Source of the DNA: Didymodactylos carnosus
Taxonomy: Eukaryota; Rotifera; Eurotatoria; Philodinida; Philodinidae
Assembly: GCA_905250885.1 (NCBI GenBank)
Contig: CAJNOQ010000140.1
Location: forward strand, 1 to 64,000
DNA length: 64,000 bases
Direction: 5' to 3'
Shown here one piece after another: positions 48,676-62,924 of the stretch (position 1 is the stretch's first letter; the number at the start of each line of letters is the position of its first letter). The translations under genes were made by a program, and so were the position numbers. The notes below the pieces were generated by a model. The model saw only the letters and a list, made by a program, of their open reading frames with translations, was not told the origin of the DNA and made no database searches.

Positions 48676-51264
48676 GCTTCCCTTTTTTTCCTTCTTCATC
48701 AAACATTTATTTTAAAGCGAAGTAATTCTTTTATATTAGTGAATACCCACGTGGTTTTATGCAAAGCCAATACCTATGGAAACTATACTCTCTCTAATTT
48801 TCCACTAATTTGTCTCTCGTTGAAAAAACTGTTTGATGGAATCTATTATGTTTATTTGTTGACTCATTAGAATCATAGTTTGAAAATACAGATCAAAAAC
48901 AGTATCTAGTCTTAGATCATAAAGTTAGAATAGATCTCTTTATACACATACTTATTGTGTCAATGTTTAATGAACATAATTGTTTTTTGTTTATTTCCGG
49001 ATCTTCTATTGTATCTCTCACCTCCTCCCACTTTATATTTGTCATCATTGTTCAAAACATGTTCTTCTTTTTTCTTCTCTTCACAATGTAAACTATTTAA
49101 CATTAAATTTCATAGACATGAGACGGATTAGTGTATCTCTCATTCTCTTTTCATCATCGTAACTGATCAAAACAAAAGTTGAAGACAGAATGTCTTTATA
49201 CATAAACATATCAAAAATAATTATTGCTTCTTATCAAATCCCAAATTGTCTTAGCTCTCAACCTAACTGAAACAAGAACTGTTAGCAATTGAAACAGCAA
49301 AAATTAAAATACATTATAGCGAGTATATTATTTGAACTAGGTCTCTTGATTATCGGTTAGATCCAGTTGTGTTCGAATTATCCTAATCAAGTTTCATACT
49401 CATTCTTGCTCTAATAATGTATACACTTTGAATAAGTTTCTCATCTACGAAAAAAACTATAGATTGAAATAATTTTTTCCTTTTTTTTATATCACTTTCT
49501 GGAAGAAATATTGCTTCGTGCCGTTCTCTCGAAGAAGAGAAGTTTCCTATTTATATTTTGGACACATTTCATTTGAAACTCGATCAACAGTTTGATGAAA
49601 AAGTGAAAAAACTTTTTTATCACTCTACCTTGAATAAGTTGTATAAAAAATATAAAATATGATAATAGTCGATAGTATAAAAACGTCATTATAATATTAT
49701 GATTTTAAAGTAGAATTTATTTCAGGAATAAAAGTGAGAATATCATGAAAATATTATATTAAAAAGTTTGAATAATACAAAAGAGAAGGTTCGAATAAGT
49801 TTTATCCGATGAAAAAAATCATATTTCTCAATCAACAAGTTCAAAAATACAAACTATTTTTTTTTGTTTTTGTTTTAACTGACATTTAGTATCATCTTCC
49901 CATTTGTTTCTTTTCTTATTTCCCTCTTCTTTCTACCTTTTCTCTTCTCTCTTATCGGTAGTGTCTCTCTCTCTCTCTCTCTCTCTCTCTTTTGTTGCTG
50001 TTAATCTCTACATTTTTAATCTTTTAAATATGAGAGATGAATATAAATAGTTGCTACAGCAATCAATAAATAACAATAACGATAATTCACAACGTAGGAC
50101 CATAGTTAAGTAGAATGTGTGATGAAATAATTATCTTGTATAGACAACAAAAAAAAAGAATAAAAACTAAGAATGAGAAAAAATGTTGTCACGTTTGAGA
50201 AATAAGACCTCCTCTTTGAGTTTTACTGTGATAAAGTAGACTTGAAGTTTCTGCTCGGTAATGCTTAAATGATAACCTAAAAGAGCAAGAAAATTGTTGA
50301 ATATCAAGAATATAGTCGACATCTAAGACAGTTTTTGTCTGAAATGAACAATAAGCATCTTTTTTTCAAAAATCTTATGAAAATCATATTTTTTTTGATG
50401 ATGTAGCTCCACTTTCAAGTTCGTTCGTTCGATCTTCAATATTAAAAGAAGTGCTTAGTGAACAGATATGATATATTTCATTTTTTACTCACGATTTTTT
50501 TAGCCTGTATAAACTTGCACACACAAAAATCATTTAAGTATCGTTGATGGTAATTCAAATACTTTTCATTCAAATTTTTATTAAGGATAATCTAATAAGA
50601 TGAACGCGCCACATCAAAACGTTGCTGATGTTTTTAGATTGAATCAATCTAATAAATATTAATTTCATAAAAATATTTATGTTATTAATAGGATGATATA
50701 TATATATATAAGAGACGTAACAAGAAAAAGTTGAAGGATATTGTACGATGTGCGTAGATGTTGAACACTCGTACGATAATTCTTTTCGTAAAAGAAACGA
50801 AAGATTTTTTTTTAATCCTGTTTAAATCATCTCATGCTACTATCCGAAAAGCATGTAGAAATCCTCTCATCAACTTATCACTCATTAAAACTATTTGTAA
50901 TGTTAAATGTTTCTAAAAGACCACGGAGTTTTGGGCAAACTATGTTGTCTAGCAATATCGATTTTTTTCACAGAAATCTACTATAGACGACACGAACAAA
51001 ACGGTTATAAATTCGAAGAAAAAAGAGATAGAGTACCTACAAGCGCAATTATTAAATAAAAAACTTTTTAATCTAACAACTAAACGGTGATTAGAACGAA
51101 AATAACAATACCTTGTGTATTCATCAATAAATAACAAGTGACATAGTTCTGTTATGTTTCGTTTTATTTCGGTGTCGTTACTCTTATTCAATAATAATTT
51201 GTTGGATTTTATTTAGCAGATCGTCATCGGTAGATTGATTCAACCATTTTTTTTGTATTTTTCG
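48676..51264. other. Spacer, nothing recognised
   Basis: AT-rich, no coding-like frame. It holds a CT microsatellite at 49964-49991 and a short TA run near 50698-50710. Confidence 0.5.
49964..49991. repeat. CT microsatellite
   Basis: About fourteen uninterrupted TC/CT units. Confidence 0.85.
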
Positions 51265-51540
51265 GTCAATAGTAGAGGTAGGACAGTTCTAGTTCAGTTC
51301 TTTTCAAAAAATTAAAAATTGAAATAAAATCGGTAAACCTACTTACATTGACTTTGTATAGTGCGCCAGAGGTAGATGGTATGTTTAGTTGACTAAACCA
51401 AGTCAATATAACTAGCTACATCGGTTTTATTGTATTTTGAATTCTTGAAAAGAACTGGTAACCAGTTCCGGTTCAATAGGAACTGAACTAGTGACCAGTT
51501 CTTAGGAACTATAGGAACTATCCCCCCCCTTAGTCAATAG
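51265..51540. mobile_element. hAT-type MITE with perfect 8-bp target duplication
   Basis: GTCAATAG stands at 51265-51272 and 51533-51540. The 260-bp insert starts TAGAGGTAGGACAGTTCTAG and ends ATAGGAACTATCCCCCCCCT-TA, whose reverse matches the start imperfectly. Inner parts pair as well (GTTCAGTTCTTTTCAA against TTGAAAAGAACTGG; AAATAAAATCGGT against its reverse). There is no coding content. Confidence 0.85.
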
Positions 51541-52316
51541 TCTTTTCAAATTTTCATGAGTTGATTTCAGGTCTTAAACTGTTCAGATTAATAGCACTTA
51601 AAATAGCAAGAATAATATTTTAACTGTAGAAAATGGAATTATGACTTTTATATCCTTTTTTCCATAACCGATACTATGTAAGATAGAACTTAACACTAGT
51701 AAAATGTCAGATAGAAGTTCAACGTTAATGTCTCATAAAATACTGTAAACAATTGTAATATAATTTTGATTTTGTTCAAAATATCAAACATGTTTGCAAA
51801 TAAGTTTTAAATAAATTATTTATATATTTCATTTTAAAACTATTAATATATTGTTATTATAGAAAATCAAACTATCCATAGATTTTGTGATTCTAAGTGA
51901 AGCGAATTGAGTGAACAACGGTATAGTAGAGATGCATTATAATTACAGAAGTCCATCAGATACAATCGTGCAATAAACTAACAGTTCATATTTCTGATAC
52001 GATTTTGAACAAAAGATACTAGAAATGCCATTTCAATGCTAAGTTTCATTTGTTTGACGATTTTCTCTAAATTGACTTTTGTAATATATTTCTAATCAAA
52101 ATTGGTTGTCATTTCTAAGTTTTTTCAAAAGAACATGAAATCGATTGCGTTTTTCTTTTACCAGAAATTTGTCAACAACAAATGTGTTGTTTGAACAATT
52201 TGTTTTTATGTTTGAACTGAATCGGACAGAAAAAAATATTTGTGCAATACAACCATTAGGTTTGCTGTTCGAAAAATGTCAAAGTTATATAAAAAATATC
52301 TTGGCGCCAGCCATAT
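51541..52316. other. Spacer upstream of the Cys-rich/LRR/EGF gene
   Basis: No clear exon. A plus-strand frame at 52145-52432 overlaps the first recognised exon in another frame and is treated as a shadow. Confidence 0.4.
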
Positions 52317-53365
52317 TTGAGTCGTATACTAATTCAGAAAGTGTTTATGAGTGTTCTGAAAAGGATGCATCTCATGCTACTATTACATGTAATCCTTTAT
52401 ATATCGACACCTGTAGACTTGAAGTCTTCTAATATTGATTCTTCTTCTTCTTCATTACTGTTGGATTCTGATTATTGCAGTCAACAGCGTCCGTTATCAT
52501 CTAAAACCATTGTTCTACCAAAGAAATGTTCATCGTGGCAAGATTATTGTTGTACTGATGTTACAAACAGTGAACAAAATGATACCCACTCATCTTTCAA
52601 CAATCATTCCATACCAAAACTTGAATTTCGAGCACAAACAATAACTATTCCATTTTATGCTCTAAAGATATTTTCATCTTTGTTTAATCGATCGCCAAAC
52701 AGTTCCAATGTTCAATTGGAAATGAAGATTGTCAAAACATGTCGAAAAAATATCCTCTGTTCAGAACCCGATTGCTTAGTTAATCGTTGTTCAACTAAAT
52801 GGACTGTAGAGTATAGTCGACTTGATGGTCACCATTTTAGCCCGTGGAATTGTCATACATGTGTACATACAAATCATTGGAGACAATGCGAACAAATATG
52901 TGCAAAATGTTCACAATGTATTGCCTATGATTTTATGATGAGAGGTAGTTTTTGCAAATAATCATGATTTTATATACGAGAAAATTCTCCAACCGACACA
53001 CAGTACTGAAGAGTAGAGAATTTTTCAAATTTTTCCCAGGTGTACTAAAAGGTCAATGTCGGCTATTCTACAATGTGACCAATGATAATGTGATGATGAA
53101 TCCGCAAGCAAAATCAGCCAGAAAAATTCGTATTCGATGTAATGGTGATTTACAGATAAATGTTGCTTATCAAGACGATGGTGAATTGTACAATTTAACA
53201 TCAAATATTCTCAGAGATATAAGAAATGACGATGACAGAGCATCGTTAGTGAAGTATGTGAAGATCGAAGTACCTATTGACACAAGTATGACAAAACAAA
53301 ACGACGACATGGCATCAAGTCATGAATTAATCAAAGGTATTAATATTAATGAATCTAATCTGTAG
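52317..53365 (+). CDS. Secreted or membrane Cys-rich protein, N-terminal part (probably joined to the gene at 54066)
   Basis: Two exons, 52317-52944 and 53040 to about 53336 (or to the stop at 53363). The start gives a hydrophobic leader (MHLMLLLHVILYIST, about residues 16-30) that can serve as signal peptide or anchor. Next is a Ser-rich stretch, then a Cys-dense block: CSSWQDYCCTDV, CRKNILCSEPDCLVNRCSTKW and WNCHTCVHTNHWRQCEQICA with KCSQCIAYD. Exon 2 continues GVLKGQCRLFYNVTNDNVMM and IRIRCNGDLQINVAYQDDGE. I recognise no family. It lies 700 bp before a same-strand gene whose product has extracellular domains and a membrane segment but no signal peptide, so the two are likely one gene. The connecting splice could not be read because a repeat fragment starts at 53363. 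Confidence 0.6.
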
Positions 53366-53530
53366 AGATGAGCGAGTACGAATCTGACGATGTTCATACT
53401 TGGGAATCTTTTTTAAAAGATACTCGATAAAACTCTCGAGTATTTTAACTCTCAAGTTTTTTTCTTTTATTAAATACGAACTACAGCGCTTTTTTCTTTC
53501 AAACGTAACACTCATACGTAGTTAAGTGAA
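53363..53530. mobile_element. Fragment related to the hAT-type MITE at 21913-23176
   Basis: It starts TAGAGATGAGCGAGTACGAA, close to the CAGAGATGG...GCGAGTAC end at 21921, and is followed by ACTCGATAAAACTCTCGAGT-type units. No right end or target duplication was found, so the end coordinate is a guess and only one end appears to be present. Confidence 0.5.
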
Positions 53531-54065
53531 GTTTTATTTCTGAACGCTCAAAACTTTAAGGATGTCTAATTCAAATAATGATTCTGTATGTGGAAACAAA
53601 TATACTGGTCTAAGAAGAAAATGAAGACTTCGAAGAATTGCATGATGACATAAAATTCTATGTCTAACTAAAATGCCAAGTTGCACCATTCGTTAGCATT
53701 TGTAGTCAAATAGTATTCCTTTATGCGTCATGTACTTGAACTCTAGAAGTGTGCAATGTAGGACATTTTGAGGCAACTCTACTACAGAAATATTTGAACA
53801 CGTTAACATCACTTAACATATGAATTTTATTCAATATACGAAGCCTAGATGAATGACATATACTGCGATTTACTCTCCCCATGGTATTGTATCCACCTAT
53901 AGTGTAGAACAGAATAGTAATGCATATCGTGTCTGTACTCACGCCCGCATCTAGGATTTAGTTACCAAAATTTACTAATTACTGGTCAAAATTTTAAGCT
54001 GTGCTTTCTTCACTTTGTACGTATACTTTGGTTGAACAAAATTTTTCTCTTTTTTAAATGATCGA
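53531..54065. other. Gap between two parts of the Cys-rich/LRR/EGF gene
   Basis: Probably intron. No clear acceptor was seen just before 54066, so an unseen exon or a different start may lie here. Confidence 0.35.
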
Positions 54066-57000
54066 ATGTCAAATCGAAAACAAGCTTCGATTAATAAATA
54101 TTATAATCAACCAAAATTACCATCAATAAACAAAAATAAAGATAAAATTGCTGATGGTTGTAACGATTTTTTTAACTTATCACTCGATCTTCAAGAAAAA
54201 CTAAAAATTATCGGATTGAAGCCAAGCAGTGTCGCCAAATTCTGTTTGTATAATTGGAATCGTAATGATTATATATTTCAAATACACGATGGATTGAAAA
54301 CTTATAACTCTACTGATGGTCAAAATACAAATTGGCCACCCGCTAATAATCGAAATTCATATGCGCTTTCATTTGTGAGACGATCAAATACTTGTCCCAC
54401 TAATATAATTAAAGGAAGTTCAAAAAAGTCAATCGATGAAGCGTTTGAATGTTTAAGGTACGAGTTTTTCATTTCTTTTCGGTAAGTCTATGATATGTCT
54501 CAAATGTTGAGAAGAAATTACTATGGAAGAAAATTGTCTTCTTTAATGAGCTCTTGTTTTAAGACGAAAAATGCATCCAGTCACCATTGGTAGTCAACGT
54601 ACATATGACAACTGTAAAGTAAAACATTCATATTCTCAACCGATAAAAACAATATCGATTCGTGCCACATTTCTATTTCATAATATCGATTTAACCAACA
54701 TAATGAGAAAGAAAACCAAACGATCTAACAATGAACTATTATTAAGAACTGTTAATGTTGCTTGTGTATTCTCTTCAACATTACCGTTGTGTAGCTATCA
54801 TCAATTAGTAAAACCAAATTCTATTGAACTACAATTTATCTATCGTTTAGAACAAAAATTAAGACTACACGCTAAAGTTTGTTTAGATGATTTAGATCAT
54901 ATCCGTTTGTCGAGAGATTTACATATTGAAGGTGAACATATGCTATGATCATGTGATTATAACCATAATGAATATCAGCACGTATTTCTTTTAGGTAGAC
55001 GTAATATAAACAATCAATTCACTGGTCGATTGACAACAGATATTCAATTTGTATTTCATCGTAGAAAATTTCTTGTTTTCAATGAAAATTTATTAGATAA
55101 AGATCTTCTCTCATTTCCTGTTATTGATCGATTAATTCGAAATTCATTTGACCCACAAGGTGTATTTGAACATTTGGAGCAAAGTCAGCAACGAGCAGAC
55201 ATTACTTCTTTAACGTATGACATTGATGTTGATACCAATAGTCATAAATATAAAAAACGACAACGACCTCAATCATCACAGATAATGAACAACTGGCAAA
55301 CACCTTTCTTTCATTTACAATTGCAAAAATTGCAAACAATATTGGGTGGTAGTTGTGTATGTCTAGTACAATACGAATTATCCAAATTTAATCGAAATAA
55401 ACGTATTATTAGAAAACTACATTCAAATATGAACTATCAACAATGTGAAGAAATTGGCCGATTATTTAAATTTCAGAACAATATAAATAGAAAAAATACC
55501 AAATATTTTCTAGTTAAACGAAGTTTACATCATTCTAAAACACTTCCTCATTTAACGACAGAAAACAAACATAAAAGTACAAACATCCAACCTAGCCTTT
55601 TTTTTATAAATTTCCTCAATTACATGTGTTTTAGTAAATGCTGCCCGCTCATCAATTAATCATCGTTCATTTCGAGATTGTTCTTGTAAAAAAAATATTA
55701 TTTGTCAACCATTTCATCAAAAGAATAACTTTTATATGGCTGAAGATGTAGATGATACACATGATTATCCAGATGAAGATGAGGAGAAGTCTGAGATTTT
55801 TCCAATCGACAATAAACACGTACAATCAGAAGATGAACTTACACTACCATGGGATTATCATCAACATCTTGTTACACAGAAGTATATATCTAGGAAAAGT
55901 GACTATCATGAAAACATTGATCGATATAATCACAATAGACACAAATGGAACTCATTTCAAACACCAGATCAACACTATTCACCAGATGAGTATTGGAACA
56001 ATTTTAGTAAGATAATGGTAGCTAAATCATCTTTAGCAAGTTGTATGTGTTTGTTTTTTTTACAATTATAGTCCATGAGTATATACCATCGCCTAAAAAA
56101 ACACACCGTCGAATAAGTCGTTCAGTTTCGTCTTTATTATCAACTTCGTACCATCCAATAACTATTCATGCTTATATAAACTCGTTCAAAGAATGGACAA
56201 ATAAACATTTTCGAGCAAGACGATTATCTGTTTACTCATCAGTAATAGATCAAATCGAACCTGATTCACTATTACCATTAAAACATTTAAAATATGCTGT
56301 TCTTTCAAATAATGATCTTCAGGAATTACCTGATGAATTGTTTATACCTGTCCGAAAAACCTTGATATGGATGGATTTTTCTCATAATAAACTCACTCGA
56401 TTGCCACGTTCATTAAATCTTTTAAAACAGTTACAAATTTTAATTTTAACCGATAATGCATTAAGGTCAATTGATTCACAACCATTTTTAAAATTAAATC
56501 ATATGAGATTGTTAGATATCAGAGATAATCCCATTCAATGTCAAGATTGCAAAGCTGACTGGCTAAAATTAATGCATTTAGGAGCCTATGCTAGACTAAA
56601 CGTAGCTAGAACGATAAATCTAAAGAAAATAAATAAAATCCATCGACAATCTAATCGAGACGATTGCGAATCGGGGTGTCAACGAGATGGAAATCAAGAG
56701 CAAATACATCGTGAGAACATATATAATCAACATCGTCAGCAGAAACAAAAAACAACTATCGATTTGACAAGGATTCCATCCATGCCTTCGGTAAGTTTTA
56801 CTCTAACTAGTTTAGTTCAGTTCAGGCCAATGTAAATACGTTTTTTATCATTGTTTGACTCTTATTTTCTCTTTAAAGTTTCGTATTATTGGTGGTTGCA
56901 TTAATGATGCTAGAACATCCGTTAATGACAGTAATAACCAGTATATGTCGGTGTTATCAAAATTATGCATGAACTGTCGCAGTAATTTATGTGATTTAAA

Positions 57001-60000
57001 TTCTCAATGTGTTCAAGAAGACACTTCACATCGTCTAGATGGCCAAAATCAATTTCATTGTTTATGTAAACAACCGTATCGTATGATACCAAACACTCAA
57101 AGGTGTCAACGACCCGATCAATCTGAAACAACAATAGAAAACTTAGCTTGTGGACACCAATGTAATCATGGAAAATGTGTTCTAACCCTAGGTGGAGTTT
57201 GTCAATGTGATCCTGGATATTTTGGATTAAAATGTGATAAAAAAGCGTCAACTTGCGCCGATTTACCATGTCAGCGAGGCTATTGTGTTGTTCAGCACAG
57301 CAAAGTGGCATGTATGTGTCCATCAGGTTATACGGGTAAGTCAAAGGGATAGAAGATAGTCATCATTTTTATTTATTCATTCATCGACTTTTAGGCACAT
57401 TGTGTGAACAGAGAATGACGCTCTTCCACAAGTCGAATGCATCATCGTCGACCGTTTATTGTATAATTGAGCGATGTTTAACAGTCTGGTGTGATAATAA
57501 TCTTAATCGTATGAAAAAATGTGAAAGTAAAAGTCTTGAACAATCACTCAATAATGATTGTAAATCGTTACTTGATCCTTGCATAAACAAGAAATGTATT
57601 CAAGGTTATCTAGTTTATAATCAACAACCAATGTCAATAACAGAAAATCAATATGAGTGTGTATGTCGCAGTGGTTGGACGGGGAAATCGTGTGACAGAA
57701 CCGCCTGGGATGTGTTGAATGATGAAGATTTTGATGGTAAGTCTTTATCTATAATCAAGGTAAGATATTTTCATCGAACCTACGTAAACAACCATCCATA
57801 TTTCAGATGAAGATGAAGATGAAGAATACATTAGCCAAAGAGACTATAATCTAATGTTTGCACAACAACAACGATTGTTCACAACGCCAGATAGATTTTT
57901 AATGACACCACCACAACAGTTTCAAGGATACGATTTTCAACAGCAACTACAAAAACCAATCGTGGCAAGTCAAACAGCATTACAATCTCCCACCATTATT
58001 CATGTAGCTGATTTACCAAGTGGGACAAATAGTGATGTGTTTATTAAGTTATTAAGTAAACTGCTAAATGCAAAAATTGTGGAATTAGATGGCATCAAAC
58101 AACCAAAACAAAAAATATATAAAAATGGCAAAGGCTCCAGTGAGTTGTTTTTTACCATAAAAGTTATTGAAGATTTTCAACATCTTTCTGTCACCTAAGC
58201 AACTACAGTGCTCTGTAAAAGTTTATTCATTCCGTGTAACTGAACAACCATGATAGCTAATCTTATGCTGATCATTCAAGAAGATTCATCTGATTTGGGT
58301 ACATGATTCTCACCATATCCTGGCATATCACAATATTATTCGTCTTTCACGAAAAAATCTTTTGATCCAAGAAGTGGAATTTCCTTGCAGCAGAATGTAG
58401 CTGTCGATAATGAAAATTTCACGGGTTGACTCCTAGCAGTTAAAAGATTTCGTAAGATCATATAATCTTTTCATCATATTTTCGAGCATAGGAAGGACTC
58501 TGACGCCCTTAGGAACGTGTCTAACCACGTTTCTTATAGCCATGCGGTTTATTTGTGTTCCGCTGATGAGTAAAGTTGAAGGAAGAAAACTATTCTAAGT
58601 TTTATTATGAGAACTATGTTATGTATATACTATATATCGTAGCAAAATAAATTATCACTTCTTCGTATCGATCATCAAGATCATATCAAATCGTATGATC
58701 TTGTGATAAGAACTAAATATGAGTAAACGCTCTTATTGACAAGATCTTGCAAGATCATATGATTTCTTGTTACAAGATCTTAACATTGTTTATAAGCTGA
58801 TCTTGTAAGACCTTACGACAACAACTTACAAGATTCCGCAAGATCATACGTGATCTTGGGATAGGATCTTACAAGGCTTTGCCAAAAAACCTTATAGCAA
58901 GATTGCATAAGAAATCATCAGATCTGGTAAGATGCCTTTCACCTGGGTAGGTATCGTCTTAAAACAACCGTTTGACTTGAGATTTCGGAACACAGTCTCT
59001 GATGTTTACAGATTATTCATACAAAGTTTCCGAATTAAGTAGGACACGAGTTAGAATTTGCGACAAATGTAGATAAGCGATAGTCAATCATCTTTAATGC
59101 AACAAGCTTGAGGAGCTATCGGTCACTATGATATAAAAATCTTGGATTTTCAGCATATGACGAAGTCTATATTCACACAAAAACTTCAAACTGTTGGCTA
59201 TCTCGGATGCTTTTACTCTTACAGAATGCTATAAAAAACTCCTCTCATCGTTTGACTGTGCAAGGGGAATTTTCTTGCAAAAAGCTACCACCCAGATCCA
59301 TGAAGACGGTGTTATTAACAGGCCGTTAACTGCCGGTTAACGGATCATTTCTAGACCTCGAAGACCGCTTAACTGGCGGCGTACAGTAGTATTTTTAGCC
59401 GTTGTACAGTCAAAAAACAGTCCGTTTACACTCTTTTTCCAGACTAGACTGTCTTTTCACCGATAACGGACTGTTCTATGAGCATTTTATATGAAGAAGT
59501 TTTATTTTTGAATTCGTATACTACCAAAGAAACCAAAATAAAAAGAGCTAAATGACTTGTCGACAAAACAGTCAAAAAACGATTCGTACAATATGGACGT
59601 TCGGTCACTCCAGTGAACGGTCTGTTTTACCGTTAATTGTCGTTCTTGAAACTGGCAGCTTATGATAACATTAACGGATCGTCCTGTACACCATTTATAC
59701 ACTGTTAATCGCCCGTGAACTGGCCTTTAATGGACTAGTAAAATGATCTGGACAGCATCAACTACTAATTTAGTTATATTTAGACGAAATAAAGTCGGAT
59801 TTTTATCATTATAATCGTCATACTCGAGCGACACAAGACAAAACGAGAAAAATTGAAACAGAACTGATAAATGAGAAACAAAACAAAGAAAATGAAAAGC
59901 AAAAAGCTCTAAAAAAAGAATTTGAAACAGAAAAGATGGCAAAAGAAAATTTAAACCAATCTATAGCGCCGAATACAATGTCAATGATGCTCTCTCCTAT

Positions 60001-60394
60001 TCCTATAGAAAAATATCAAGTACTTATGAATTCTGCTGCTACTGTCGTCGATGATCTTTCCTATCGAGAAAGGCTGAATTCTAAACCTCTTTCAACATCA
60101 GCCGTCATAGATTTTTCAGATGACAGTGACACAGTTTCAACATCGAATAAGTTTCGCTTAACATCAGTTGTGCTTACTGTTAGTCTGATAACATTATTTT
60201 TATTAATTATTGTCTACACGACAATGTGTTACGTGTCAGACTCTGGACCGATTCAAGATTGTGGATTTCCTTTGATAAAAAAGTATGTTTTATTAAAAAA
60301 TTGTTCTAGCTCTTATTATACGAGCGGAAGTGAAACAATAAAAGTTAAACCGGTCACAACTGTACTAAGAAATGCACATAGTGGACATGTTTGA
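54066..60394 (+). CDS. Large LRR- and EGF-containing single-pass membrane protein (C-terminal part)
   Basis: Exons read: 54066-54457, 54564-54931, 54995-55576, 55635-56006, 56072-56790, 56879-57335, 57395-57736, 57807-58139 and 59784-60394, all in frame. The first four encode a large region of unknown fold (CLYNWNRNDYIFQIHDGLKT; SIELQFIYRLEQKLRLHAKV; ILGGSCVCLVQYELSKFN). Exon 56072 holds about four leucine-rich repeats (LKHLKYAVLSNNDLQELPDE; WMDFSHNKLTRLPRSLNLLK; LQILILTDNALRSID) with a Cys-rich cap (NPIQCQDCKADWL). Exons 56879-57736 hold EGF-like modules (CNHGKCVLTLGGVCQCDPGY; CPSGYTGTLCE; CVCRSGWTGKSCD). Then come an acidic linker, a charged helix (about 59800-59960, coiled-coil-like) and one membrane segment (LTSVVLTVSLITLFLLIIVY, about 60150-60225) near the end. 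The topology needs the leader at 52317. Function is unknown; adhesion or signalling is inferred from the domains. Confidence 0.75.
58140..59783. repeat. Repeat-rich 1.6-kb intron of the LRR/EGF gene
   Basis: At about 58440-58930 the sequence is crowded with AAGATCATA/GATCTTG units in both directions (for example GCAAGATCATATGATTTCTT, CAAGATCTTAAC, AAGATCATACGTGATCTTGG), giving many small hairpins. At about 59320-59740 GGCCGTTAACTGCCGGTTAA is mirrored loosely by GTTAATCGCCCGTGAACTGG, with several GTTAACGGATC/AACGGACTGTTC units between, which looks like a diverged MITE. No sure ends. Confidence 0.5.
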
Positions 60395-60968
60395 TTTCAA
60401 GATAAGTTTTGTGTACACTTTTTTTACGTAGAATTAATAGATATTAGTGATTACCCAAATCCTTTTATTACCTTAAAGTGCATTCCAACGTCTCGATGCG
60501 CATGAAGAAAGAAGAACATTTCGAGTGAATAAAGCAGCAAACATTCGTTAGTAACTATGTTTGAAAAACTGTACTGTATAAAAGAGTTAATTGTTCCACG
60601 CACTTTCAAGAAGAACACATCCAAAGACGTAGTGTAACCTATGGCGCTATCTATGCTGCCAATGATAATTCTTCTACCACTACACTTTGACATCAAAAGA
60701 AATTTTGAAATTTAAGTCTATCTATGTTCTTATTAAGCCTAATAGAACCAGGATATCGGTTCATAGCACAAAAATGTCGTCCTCTTATAGCAGACGATTA
60801 TTGGTTCTCCATACATTACATTACTCAGAACTTCCTTTCTTTCTCTCTTACATCTCAATGTATTATACTGTTATGTCAAAAAAACGTGTGTGACCCGACA
60901 CGACTTCGAATATCGTCTTTTGTGTTGATAACTGCTTACGTCTTTCGTACAAAAGTTGTTGCTGAAAA
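60395..60968. other. Spacer between the LRR/EGF gene and ANP32
   Basis: Only 574 bp between stop and next start, so it holds one gene's 3' end and the other's promoter. The overlapping short frames show no family features. Confidence 0.5.

Positions 60969-62924
<1,956 letters not shown>

Noticed and set aside
56922-57344. 140-residue minus-strand frame
   Set aside because: Shadow of the EGF exons on the plus strand.
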